64,000 nucleotides of DNA, taken from NCBI GenBank assembly GCA_963210315.1, contig OY723239.1, forward strand, positions 1,893,501-1,957,500, in the 5' to 3' direction. Positions 53,501 to 62,782 of this stretch are shown here, piece after piece. The stretch comes from Rhynchopus euleeides (taxonomy: Eukaryota; Euglenozoa; Diplonemea; Diplonemida; Diplonemidae). The position numbers were made by a program, and so were the translations under genes. The notes below the pieces were generated by a model. That model worked only from the letters and a program-made list of their open reading frames with translations, was not told the origin of the DNA and made no database searches. Every line of letters starts with the position of its first letter. Positions within the stretch are counted from its first letter, which is position 1.

Positions 53501-55085
53501 CAACGGGAAGCCCCCGCTCCTTTTAGCTGCTCAAGAGGGACACGGTAGCTGCATAACAACCCTGATTGCAGCAGGTGCTGATGTCAACGCCACAGACCAG
53601 GACGGGCACTCTGCCGTCTATTATGCCGCAGAGAACAAGCATGCCGACTGCCTCAGGCTTCTCCTTGAGGCGGGTGCACAGGTCGACTTACTCGCAGGTG
53701 TTGCGACTGCGCTTCATTTCGCCTGTGAAGAAGGCGACATCAACTGTGTCCAGCAGCTGCTGCAGGAAGGTGCTGCGGTCAACAGGGCTGACAGCAACGG
53801 GAAGACCCCACTCATGTTAGCCGCTCAAAGAGGACATGCCAACTGCGTGGCATCCCTGATCCAGGCGGGTGCCCAGGCCAACTGGCGAGACAAGAGCGGA
53901 GACACCATACTCATAGTCGCAGCTCAACACGGGCATGACAACTGCGTCACATCCCTACTCGCTGCGGGTGCTGATGTCGATGCGACGGACGTCAGCTTTA
54001 GTTATCCGGGTCGCCCTGCCATCTTCCATGCTGCACGCAAGGGGCATGTTGCCTGCCTCAGGCTTCTCCGTCAGGCGGGTGCGGAGGAACAGCCTTATAA
54101 CAGTCCTGAGGACAGTTCACTTTTTGCTGCCTGCGAAGCAGGCCACGCTGACTGTGTTCAGGAGCTGGTGGCGGCTGGTGTAGATACGCAAAGCTTCATG
54201 AAGCGTCACCACCATCATGATTGGTGGCCCGCACTGTACGTCGCAGTCGAAAATGGACACGCCAACTGCTTGGAGCCCCTGCTAGCGGGAGATGCTGCTG
54301 CCAAAGCCAGTATATCCCGCCGGATCTCGCTCCCCATGGTAGCAATTAGACATGGGCACGGCAACTGCCTGCCCCACCTCCTCGCATCAACTGATGTGAA
54401 CAAGCCTGACTGGAGGCACCACACCCCACTCATGCTCGCAGCCCAGCACGGGCACGACAACTGCCTGCCCCCCGTGATCGCTGCGGGCGCTGATCTCGAC
54501 TTGACAGACAGGAACGAGGATTGTGCTCTGTCCCATGCGATACACACGGGGCACGCTGCCTGCCTCAGGCTTCTCCTCCAGGCGGGTGCAGAGGTCGACA
54601 GCGTGTCACGGGATGTGTCTCTGCTGCATGTCGCGTCAACGAAGGGCCAGACCGACTGTGTTCAGGAGCTGGTGACGGCCGGTGCGTGTGTTGACAGCTT
54701 GAACTACGTAGGGAAGACCCCGCTCATTACAGCCGTCGAAAACGGGCACGACAGCTGCATGGAAATCCTGATGGCCGCAGGTGCTGATCTTGACGCCACA
54801 GATGACGAGGACTGGACTGCCGCCTTCTATGCTGCAGAGCTAGGGCACGATGTCTGCCTCAGGCTTCTCCTGCAGGCGGGTTTCGGGGTTGACGTTGTGT
54901 GTGCTGATGACATTCTCCTGCACCTTGCCTGTGAACAAGGGCATGCCGAGTGTGTTCGTGAGCTCCTGCTGGCAGGTGCGGATGTGAACCAACCTGACTA
55001 TCATGGAAGGACCCCGCTCACTACAGCGACTCAAAGCGGGCACGACAACTGCGTGGCAATGCTAACGGCTGCAGGTGCCCTCTAG
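50583..55085 (+). CDS. Giant ankyrin-repeat protein
   Basis: 1500 residues from the ATG at 50583, which opens MAGGREVPLHRACR; an ATG at 50412 is in frame but its lead is Pro-rich and unlike protein. The whole protein is ankyrin repeats of 33 residues, about 45 in all. In much of it the repeats come in sets of three (about 99 residues): one with TPL-AAQNGHDNC, one with AIFHAARKGHAAC-RLLLQAG and one with LH-C-KGDVDCVQQLLQAGA. This gives a 297-bp higher-order period and many look-alike frames on the other strand. No catalytic domain, signal peptide or membrane segment is visible. A binding scaffold is the safe reading; the ligand is unknown. It differs from the arrays of the two ADP-ribosyltransferase genes in its consensus. 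Confidence 0.9.
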   Translation: MAGGREVPLHRACRQGNAARVVELLQAGADVNRADNNGKAPLILASLEGHDNCVATLIEAGADVDATDRRGKPAIFHAARKEHAVCFRLLLQAGAKVDMRDRATSALHLFSQKGDVDAAQRLLQAGAEVNMPDGNKTTPLMFAAENGHDNCVATLIAAGADVDATDRRKRPAIFHAARKGHAACLRLLLQAGAKVDMTGLEISTLHISCLNGDVDCVQQLLQAGAAVNRADSNGKTPLIIASQEGHDNCLRPLIEAGADVNATDTRSRPAIFHAARKGHAVCFRLLLQAGAKVDMRDRATSALHVFSQKGHGDCIQELLQGGADVNRAAQGDRMTPLTIAAGSGHDNCVATLIAAGADVDATDRRGKPAIFHAARNGHAGCLRLLLQAGAKVDMKAGETSALHVFSKKGDVGNLQKLLQAGADVNRAGTNGKTSLMFAAQNGHDNCVAALLEAGADVGVTDSRWRTAIFHAVHKGHVACLRLLFQAGAEVGVHDMKASALQLSSQKGDVHCIEKLLQAGADVNARASKNMTPLMIAAENGHENCVATLIEAGADASLFCHSHDYTQTAIVFAIANGHEACVRLLIAGADLRHCVWVAAWEGQLGCLRLLLRAGGQLDMNDAMGASPLHVACERGALECVRELLQAGADANGVDDEESMLISAARDGREKCVAFLITAGAHVNSCDGDGRTALWWAAAYGREHCVAFLVAAGAHVNVSDDDSMPPLVRTTQWNNASCIATLITAGADVNATDQDGHSAVYYAAENRHADCLRLLLEAGAQVDRPAGVAAALHLACEEGDINWVQQLLQEGAAVNRADSNGKTPLILAVENGHDNCLGPLIEAGADVDATDTGAFCLSRLSLQGLMMITPQKKGRSAFFFAAENRHAGCLRLLLEAGAQVDMNDDDIRTLVAVALCLVCEEGCNDSIQKLLQAGADVNGNVTDCDAPLTTAADKGHANCVATLITAGADVNRANSNGKPPLLLAAQEGHGSCITTLIAAGADVNATDQDGHSAVYYAAENKHADCLRLLLEAGAQVDLLAGVATALHFACEEGDINCVQQLLQEGAAVNRADSNGKTPLMLAAQRGHANCVASLIQAGAQANWRDKSGDTILIVAAQHGHDNCVTSLLAAGADVDATDVSFSYPGRPAIFHAARKGHVACLRLLRQAGAEEQPYNSPEDSSLFAACEAGHADCVQELVAAGVDTQSFMKRHHHHDWWPALYVAVENGHANCLEPLLAGDAAAKASISRRISLPMVAIRHGHGNCLPHLLASTDVNKPDWRHHTPLMLAAQHGHDNCLPPVIAAGADLDLTDRNEDCALSHAIHTGHAACLRLLLQAGAEVDSVSRDVSLLHVASTKGQTDCVQELVTAGACVDSLNYVGKTPLITAVENGHDSCMEILMAAGADLDATDDEDWTAAFYAAELGHDVCLRLLLQAGFGVDVVCADDILLHLACEQGHAECVRELLLAGADVNQPDYHGRTPLTTATQSGHDNCVAMLTAAGAL

Positions 55086-55587
55086 GCGATGCACACCATC
55101 GCCTTTTTCAAAGGTCACATCACCACTCCCATCACCCTCCCTCGCAACCCTTCTTCCCTTGTCCCACTCGTTGCTCGTTGCGAGCGGCGACGATCCCCCG
55201 CCCCTTGGGCAGTGCCACAGTGGCTGTCTCCCCTTTTCTTTGCTTCAGCAAGTGTTGTCAGAGTATGGAATGAACTGCAAGAGCCGTGTGGGGCTGGATG
55301 CTGTGCAAGGCCCCGCTCCATCGCCTTTTCAACTGATCACAGCACCACTCCCACCACCCTCCCCCGCCTGTTCATTCCTTTGTTCCATCCGTGGCTTGTT
55401 ACGAGCGGAGGTGTCGCGAAATTATGTGATGAAACGAGGGTAATCCTGCGACTGAATCCTCAAATGAAACAGACACTTTCACAAGCCCTCACAGGGGGTC
55501 TTCGCTACAGGGTGATCGTCAGTGCATTTTGGTGCATTTCCTGTTGAATTGGCTGAAAACTGACGAAATTTGTCGAAGTTTGTCGAC
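55086..55587. other. 3' region of the ankyrin gene with an internal duplication
   Basis: About 90 bases after the stop (55094-55185) recur in diverged form at 55308-55400: CATCGCCTTTT, CACCACTCCCA and TTGTTGCTCG/TTACGAGCGG blocks in the same order. No gene is recognised. Confidence 0.45.
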
Positions 55588-55907
55588 CAGCGAAGACCCT
55601 CACAGCCTTGTGGCAGGAAGTGTGCTCCAGCGAAGACCCTCACAGCCTTGTGGCAGGAAGTGTGCTCCAGCGAAGACCCTCACAGCCTTGTGGCAGGAAG
55701 TGTGCTCCAGCGAAGACCCTCACAGCCTTGTGGCAGGAAGTGTGCTCCAGCGATGACCCTCACAGCCTTGTGGCAGGAAGTGTGCTCCAGCGAAGACCCT
55801 CACAGCCTTGTGGCAGGAAGTGTGCTCCAGCGAAGACCCTCACAGCCTTGTGGCAGGAAGTGTGCTCCAGCGATGACCCTCACAGCCTTGTGGCAGGAAG
55901 TGTGCCT
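55588..55907. repeat. 40-bp minisatellite, 8 copies
   Basis: Unit starts CAGCGAAGACCCTCACAGCC and is repeated eight times almost perfectly. Units 5 and 8 have GATGACC in place of GAAGACC, so there is a hint of a three-unit (120-bp) period. It lies open in all three + frames, which creates spurious frames. Confidence 0.95.
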
Positions 55908-56584
55908 CTCAAACAAAACCAGTTCCGAGCTGGGATTTTCAGTTGCTGGACAGGGGGGGGTCTTCGTGGGGGCATGCCGAGGAAGTCATTTTGACGCATT
56001 TCTCTTTCGATAAGGTGGCACACGTCCAACTTTGTCGGCAGCTGCCTGGTGGTTCAACCAGAAGTTGAGAAGAGGTAGGTTTCCCCCCGGCTGCTTACGC
56101 CATCACAGGGCTCCTGTCAGTGTCAAAAAGAAGTCTGGGCAGCTCTTAGCAACATAGGCTCCAGCCACAGCAGAGGACGCGTCGGAGTTTCTTGTTGTTT
56201 GCTTGGGGTTTTACCGGTTGCACAAACAAACCCATTACGTACGCCAGATCCTTTTTTGCGCACGTATAGCAGCCCCCGTATTTTCTCCCTGGCTCCACCA
56301 CCGCCCCTCCCTCCTTTTCGAGCGGATCTGGAGATCAGCCTCTCGCGTTTGCAGCGAACAGTCTCTTCCAGTCTGAAGAGCCCTGCGGGCGTCACACTCC
56401 GAGTAACCTTGCTGTTCCGAGGGTTTGAGCCTGGCGAGCCCGCGGAGCATACACCATGAAGCTGTCTGAAGCCCAAGAGAATGCTTGCCGGAGGGGGGGA
56501 GAGGTTGTTCCACACACACTGCACCACCCTTTGCTGTTGACACCACACTCCCACCCCACCCCCACCCCAGGCCGGGATCCCAAA
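55908..56584. other. Leader region of the cobalamin adenosyltransferase gene
   Basis: Nothing coding is supported except a possible early ATG at 56456. A strong pyrimidine tract ending in CCCCAG lies at about 56553-56570, 15 bases before the chosen ATG, as a splice or trans-splice acceptor would. Confidence 0.4.
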
Positions 56585-57574
56585 ATGGAGGGAAGCAACT
56601 ACCGCACCGGCGTCCTGGCGGGGGCGCTTGGCGGCGTGGCGACAGTCGCGATGTGCCGGTGGTTCAGCAGCACAGCAACGGGTTCCCGCCTGTTCTCCTC
56701 CGCAGCTCCGAAGCCTGCCCCGCCACGCGACCCCGGCATGGGGCCGAGCCAGCCTCCGGAGATCGAAGCTCTTCACATGCAGGCACTCGCCTGTGGGGAG
56801 GAGACCTACACCGACCCCAAAACAGGCTACATGGTGTTCACCGCTGTCGCACACAACAAGAGGGGGTTCTGCTGTGGCAGCGGGTGCCGTCACTGCCCCT
56901 ACGGGCACACCAACGTCGGGAAGCCCGACTCCGTGGCCCGCGACAAGCAGGAGGCTCAGCAGCGGAAGAAGGACGGCAAGGTCCCTAAGGCCAGTGTCTA
57001 CACACGCGCCGGCGACAAGGGGACCAGCGCTCTCTTCAGCGGGGAGCGGCTCGGGAAGGACGAGCACATCTTCGAGGTTCTGGGGTGTGTTGATGAGTGC
57101 AACAGTGTAGTCGGCGTTGCCATGGAGTACTGCATGGAGAGCGGGAACGGGCTCGAGGTGCATCTGCAGACGATTCTCGGGAGGCTGATGGACGTCGGGT
57201 CGTATGTTGCGACGCCGCGTGCCACCTCTGCCGACGACAGGGTTGCCTTCACGGAGTTCAGCTACGACGAGGTGACGGCGCTGGAGGCTGTGATCGACGA
57301 GCTCAACGCAAAGCTGCCCGTCTGCCGTGCGTTCATCCTGCCCACCGGCGGCAAGGCTGCAGCACACCTCCACCTGGCACGGTGTGTCTGCCGGCGGGCC
57401 GAACGTGCCATGGTGAGGCACTTCCACGACCAGCCGGGCCTGCCCCCGACCAAGTATATGAACCGGCTCTCAGACCTGCTGTTTGTTATGGCGCGGTTCG
57501 CCGCGCAGCACGACGGGCGTGAAGATGTCTGGCGCCCGGACCGTGGCCTGCCAAGGCCGCAGTCGACGGCCTAG
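56585..57574 (+). CDS. Cob(I)alamin adenosyltransferase, PduO type, with DUF5522 head
   Basis: 329 residues from the ATG at 56585. An ATG at 56456 is in frame but its 43 extra codons span a splice-acceptor-like tract. Residues 8-30 are hydrophobic, followed by an SSTATGSRLFSS stretch, compatible with mitochondrial import. About 70-120 hold a DUF5522-type domain with RGFCCGSGCRHCPYG, whose four cysteines and His may bind a metal. About 137-320 are the PduO domain: YTRAGDKGT (ATP-binding start), ECNSVVG, LPTGGKAAAHLHLARCVCRRAER and NRLSDLLFVMARF. The family moves the adenosyl group of ATP to cob(I)alamin to make adenosylcobalamin, the cofactor of methylmalonyl-CoA mutase. Not part of any visible pathway cluster. 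Confidence 0.92.
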   Translation: MEGSNYRTGVLAGALGGVATVAMCRWFSSTATGSRLFSSAAPKPAPPRDPGMGPSQPPEIEALHMQALACGEETYTDPKTGYMVFTAVAHNKRGFCCGSGCRHCPYGHTNVGKPDSVARDKQEAQQRKKDGKVPKASVYTRAGDKGTSALFSGERLGKDEHIFEVLGCVDECNSVVGVAMEYCMESGNGLEVHLQTILGRLMDVGSYVATPRATSADDRVAFTEFSYDEVTALEAVIDELNAKLPVCRAFILPTGGKAAAHLHLARCVCRRAERAMVRHFHDQPGLPPTKYMNRLSDLLFVMARFAAQHDGREDVWRPDRGLPRPQSTA

Positions 57575-59411
57575 GGTGGTGGGGGGTGGGGGTGGGGGTG
57601 GGGTTGTTTTTGGTCTGTACAATGGCTCAAAACAAGCTCTTGTGTCCGAAAGTGTGTGTCGGCAAAGGCCGCAGTGTGTCTGCTGATCTCATTTATTTTT
57701 TTGCATGCCTTGCCCAATCGAGGTGGGGATCACACTGCCTTGGGTGGTGTTGCAGACAATAAAAAAACAGTCCGAATTGCGTAGTTTCTGCTGATTTGTG
57801 CAGTTCGTGCGCGATGCGGATCATTCTCTGCAGCACTGCTGGAGCCACACATCGTTCCCTGCATGGCGCTGTGGCGCAGCAAAATAGATCTTTGTGACCA
57901 ACACCGAGAGCAGACCATGCCTGCCGAGTTTCTTAAATTTATTCTCTTCTCCTCTTTTTCTGGTTTTGGTGGCTATAGTCTCAGACTATTTCAGTGATAC
58001 TTGGCCGCACTCCTGAGCCTCCGGGGTGTCACGGGATAGGGCAACCCTGCACTGACACTCTGTCGGCTGCGTGGACCTTGCATCCGGATCGGGCAGGCGA
58101 TCGCCCTATGTGATGTGCGTCAGTGGAGGCAGTAACAGAATTCCTTCCTCGGTGCGACTGTGCGAACCAAAAACGCCACAGGGAAGGGTCAAACAGACGT
58201 ACTTCCAGGTGTCTGTTTGACTCCCCCCCCCACCCCTGTAATGTACGGTGGGCACAGCCTGTATAACGAGTGAAGAGAGAGGTCAATTCTGTAATGTTAC
58301 CCTTCTCTGCCCCACGACCCCTCCCCGACCCTGTAATGTGTTTGTGATGTGCGAGGCAGAGGCTCGGCACAAAACCTCAACGTGTGTGTAACGGTGTATA
58401 TCGCATCTCAGTGTGCTCTACACTCCGAAAACAAGATTGTGTGGAGATCGTGGGGAGGGAGGTGATTGGTGTGCCTCTCAACACTACAGCAAAAACAGTC
58501 GCGTGTGTGTGTATGTGTGGATTGGGCGAGGTGTGTACGCCATCGGAAAATGGCAGCGTTTTTCAGCGGAAACGCTTTTAGCGAAACCCTTCCCGTTGTT
58601 TTGCTTATACTATTGTCGCCACAGAGGTGCCTCCTGTGCACGCACCATCCTCTGGAGGAGGGGGTGCTGGCAGTCGAGTCGAGCTTCGGTGGCAGATTTT
58701 TTTTCTCCCAACGAGAGGTGCCTTGTCAGGTGGAAATGCAGCGGTTTCAAGGGTGGGAAGCGCGAGGTGATTGCCGTCCCACACAGTCTCATGCGCCTGC
58801 GGCCACACACCAACACACATGAAGACAACAAGGCAAACTGTTCTGTGTGCCCAACGAAAGCCAGGTTGTGAGCAGAACATGTCACCCCACCACAGCCAAA
58901 CGTGCTCCGCACACCACTGGCCTCCCCCATCACAGGGGTTGAGGCTTTGTGTGTGGAAGCGTCAAACGCATCACAAACAAAATACGAGTAAAGAGCGGCT
59001 GCACTGGAGTGACATTTTCTCGTTTTCACCTTTTGTATCCCTCTCTACGAATGGCCCTCGACGATTTTTTTTTTGCTTGCGGCCTCGGACTGTCTCCCTC
59101 TTGTGGGGCGACTCACGTTCCTGCACTCCTGAGCGAAGGCCCCTTGAAAGTAGTAACCCCAGACCTCCGGCACAACCTGCATATCGAGTGAACCCGGAGG
59201 TCAGCTCTCTGAGAGTTACCGATATTCTGCTTCACTACCCCCCCCCCCCCCCCTTCTAAAGCGCTCTGGTCTCGGCAGCGGAGACGGGTGAAAATGCCTC
59301 GCGCTAGAAATGGCTCAGAACCGATTTCCCAGCGGCAGGTGTCATTCAGCTGATAGGAGTCTTCGCTGCCGGCAACCCCCCCCCCCCCCCCCCCCCCCTC
59401 CGGCAAAGCTC
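57575..59411. other. Non-genic interval, about 1.8 kb
   Basis: A diverged 65-bp block is present twice (about 58250-58315 and 59165-59230), and a copy of the short dispersed repeat lies at about 59098-59145. Long C runs occur at 59238-59255 and 59378-59399. No gene is recognised. Confidence 0.45.
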
Positions 59412-61702
59412 CACGGTGGCCTGGTCAGCTGACTGACCAGGTTTTGACCAGGTCCAAATCTGACCAGGTCATGACCAAATCTGACCTGGTCATGACCAGG
59501 TATGACCTGGTCATGACCAGGTCATTTTCACCCATTTTAACCGGGGGGAACATGTTGAGTGACCAAGCAGGGGGGACAATTCGCATATTCCGGACTCTCT
59601 CCGGCCGTTGTGGAAAGTATGAGTCAAAAGGGTTCAACCATACCCCGAGTCGAGAAAGAAGTCGAAGCTTGAATCATGTTGGGCACAAGGGGAAAATGGT
59701 CAAAATTGGCCCAAAATTACCAATAAAATATGCTGCAGTGCAGGGGGGTGGCGGGGGAGGGGAGGGTGGGGTCGGCGACGAAACTTGATGATCAGCAGCT
59801 TTGGTCCAAAATTACCAAAAAGGAATGAGGCCCCCTGCCCCCTGCCCAGGTTCCCTGCCCGCCTGGACGCACTCAAGTGCCTCACACCGGGTCCCTCCCC
59901 CTGGTGGTATCCCAAAAAAATGTCGAGGAGGTCTGCATCATCCCAGGCCACGCAGAAGGCGTCGAGCTGTTTCACAGCAGCCTCGCGGCGCTGTTTGAAA
60001 AGCCATCGCACCACCCACTTTGACAAGGAGTGGGGCAGGAAGCTGACACGGAGTGAAGAGGCCGACAAGAAGAAGGCCAGGACACTGCCCGCAGTCTACT
60101 CCATGCGTGTCTCTGGCAACGCGCGTCGGAGGCGGCATGAAGCGCCTCACGAGCGCCGACAAGAACTCGTCTGAGTACGAGGTGCTGACGGAAGCGGGGT
60201 GCTCGGATGAGGTGCTGGGAACCGATATGAAGAGGCTGCCCACCGCTCAAAGCGCGGTGGGCAGTACTTCTTCGAAGGCAGCTGAAAAACAACTGACCCC
60301 GAACCCCCCCCATCACGCAGATCGGGAGGCATTCGATAGCAGACGTCCTCTTCTACCGGATCATCGTAGAGGTAGGTCCGGGAGCTGACGTGCCCGACGA
60401 GCACCCACCTGTCCTCGACGGATCGGTCATGACTGTCACGGTCATGAGGGACCTGCCCTACAAGAGCGAGGTTCCGAATGGTCTGCACGCCCGAACGTTT
60501 CACATTCCGGATCCGTTCATTGTGGCGGTGGGGGCAACACCACAGGCAACGCAGGGGCAGGGTGTCGTGACCATCGACATCCAGTTGGTGAACGCGGTGA
60601 TGAGGCAGGCGGTGGTGACAAAGAAGCCCGACCAGCGGGCGTGCCAGAGGACGAGAGTCCCATCGGCAGTGCCGTAACGGTTGACCACATCTGATTGTGA
60701 CACTTTTCAAAGAGTGTAAAAGAATGGAGAAGGGAGTGCCCTGCCTTGAATGCCTCAGGACCCTCAGGATCCTCAGAACTGCCACCTCTCCGACGAAGCG
60801 TTCGAGAGGGAGAATGGGGAGAGGAAATCGCGGGCCAGGACAACATCTGCTTGTTTCCGGGAGAGGGACCTGATGGTGTTCGAGCTGGCAAACTATGCCA
60901 GTTTCGGCAACGACCCCGCAAGAATCTTCGTGTACCCTCTTGCAATACAATGTCATATCGTTGTGCGGGAAGTGCATGGCAGCGGGTCCCGTATGGATGA
61001 AAAACTTCGATTCGTTTCGGCACCGTCTCAGGGCTCTCGGTAGCAGTCGAGTAACCCCTGTCGGCCCGATCGATTCGCTCGGCAAGTGTTCCGATGGCTG
61101 GTTACTGACTGGCGATGCTGCCTGCAACAAACCGCGTGGTCTCCGTATTTGCCTCTGCGACAAGCAGCCGCCGATCCACACCCAGGATGCGAAGGACGGC
61201 GTGTTACGCAAGGCAGCACTGGCCTGTGAAGCCGACGACGACAACGAAGATCCCGAAGAAGAGGAAGAAGGAGAAGAATGTGAAGAAGCGGAAGAAGGCA
61301 GAAAGCTGCTGATCATCAAGTTTCGTCGCCGACCCCACCCTCCCCTCCCCCGCCACCCCCCTGCACTGCAGCATATTTTATTGGTAATTTTGGGCCAATT
61401 TTGACCATTTTCCCCTTGTGCCCAACATGATTCAAGCTTCGACTTCTTTCTCGACTCGGGGTATGGTTGAACCCTTTTGACTCATACTTTCCACAACGGC
61501 CGGAGAGAGTCCGGAATATGCGAATTGTCCCCCCTGCTTGGCCACTCAACATGTTCCCCCCGGTTAAAATGGGTGAAAATGACCTGGTCATGACCAGGTA
61601 TGACATGGTCATGACCAGGTCATACCTGGTCAATGACCAGGTATGACCTGGTCAAGATTTGACCAGGTTTTGACCTGGTCAGGGTCTGACCAGGCCACCG
61701 TG
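59412..61702. mobile_element. DNA element with about 390-bp terminal inverted repeats
   Basis: Ends CACGGTGGCCTGGTCAG (59412) and its inverse (ending 61702) begin inverted repeats that reach about 59802 and 61303. The repeats carry tandem ATGACCAGGT-type units that differ in number between the two sides. The 1.5-kb centre has protein-like stretches in several + frames, for example RIIVEVGPGADVPDEHPP near 60360-60415 and a following 90-codon frame, but they are broken by frame changes and I recognise no transposase motif. No clear target duplication is seen. Superfamily unknown. Confidence 0.8.
60335..60677 (+). pseudogene. Unidentified protein-like frame inside the element
   Basis: About 110 codons with balanced composition (ADVLFYRIIVEVG, VMTVTVMRDLPYKSEVPNG, FHIPDPFIVAVG). 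The frame is cut off upstream by a TGA beside a run of eight C, so it is probably the middle of a decayed protein of the element. No family is recognised. Confidence 0.35.
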
Positions 61703-62782
61703 TCGGCGGGTTTCACCTGGTATCATAAATAGGGGCAAAAATTCACCAAAAAGACACGGTGTGAGGCACTTGGGTGCGACCAGGTGGTTTAAAAGACACC
61801 GCTGGCGTTGTCTCTCTTGGATGAGCAGGTCTGCATCGTACAGAAGTCTGCGGGACCCGCTGCACGAGAACTGACATGCTATTCACTTCGTTGTCTATGT
61901 CACACCACACGGGTGTGATCTGCTACCGATGTGCGACACACCTCCCCGGGAAGTGTCCTTCATTTCTGCCAACCGTGCTCTGCAAGCTCCCTATTCATCA
62001 TGAGAGAGCTTACATGTGGGCCTAGAGGGTGGCAAGTTTCGAGGGAGCGGTTGCGGCAAAAATCTCTGCGCATACAAGGCCACGAACCCATACCAGAAAT
62101 CACTCTACGGAATATTTCCTGAGTATCCGGAAGTACCCGGAATTAAATGCTGCCCGTTTGTATAATTTAAACGCGCAATCAGATGCGAAAAAACCGTTCC
62201 CCCCTGGCTGCGGACTTTACCATTTTCGAAAAAAAAAAATCGAAAATTTTTTTCCCAAAATTTCGCCCAAAACACCATTTTCCCGGCCCCAGACACACCC
62301 ACACCCAGGAAAAACTGATTTTTGGACGAAATTTTGGGGTCCAAAATTTCCAATTTGGTGCTGAAAAATGGGCTGGGGGGGCCACAGGGCCAATATAGGG
62401 GGGGTTTTCTAAGGGTTCTGGGACCCTCCAGACACAGCACATCTGCACTGTCTGGAGGGGTTACTGCATGTTAAACCCCATTCTCTGCTCCCAAGGCAGG
62501 GCAGCTCCTGGTGAGTAGGTGGTACCTGGCACGTCCTTGACGTGTGGTCCACCTCTCATCAGCAGCTGAGTGGTGAGGGGCATGCCTCCATTTAACATAC
62601 TGTAAAGAGTGTTGGAGTGCACGCCTCCTGAGGGTGCCATGTTGGGCAGGACGAAAAGCCGACGGCTAGATACTCCTGTGCTGACTTCTGGCTGCTATGA
62701 GTTGAAATTCTCGGCGTCTGGTCGCGGTGAGCGACGCTTTTTTGGTGCGGAGCGACCTCTGCGAGCTGTGAGCGACCAATGC
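61703..62782. other. Non-genic interval with a hairpin
   Basis: At 61804-61880 it repeats part of the block near 435-515. An A/T-rich part follows (62150-62400). CCCTCCAGACA and its inverse TGTCTGGAGGG, about 14 bases apart (62426-62461), can form a hairpin. No gene is recognised. Confidence 0.45.

Noticed and set aside
55588..55907. Repeat protein encoded by the 40-bp units
   Set aside because: All three frames are open because the unit is stop-free; 40 bp is not a multiple of three and no start or conserved ends are seen.
60147..61319. 390-codon - strand frame inside the long inverted-repeat element
   Set aside because: Ser/Arg/Pro/His-rich, runs into the terminal repeat, and the + strand frames look more protein-like; no family recognised.
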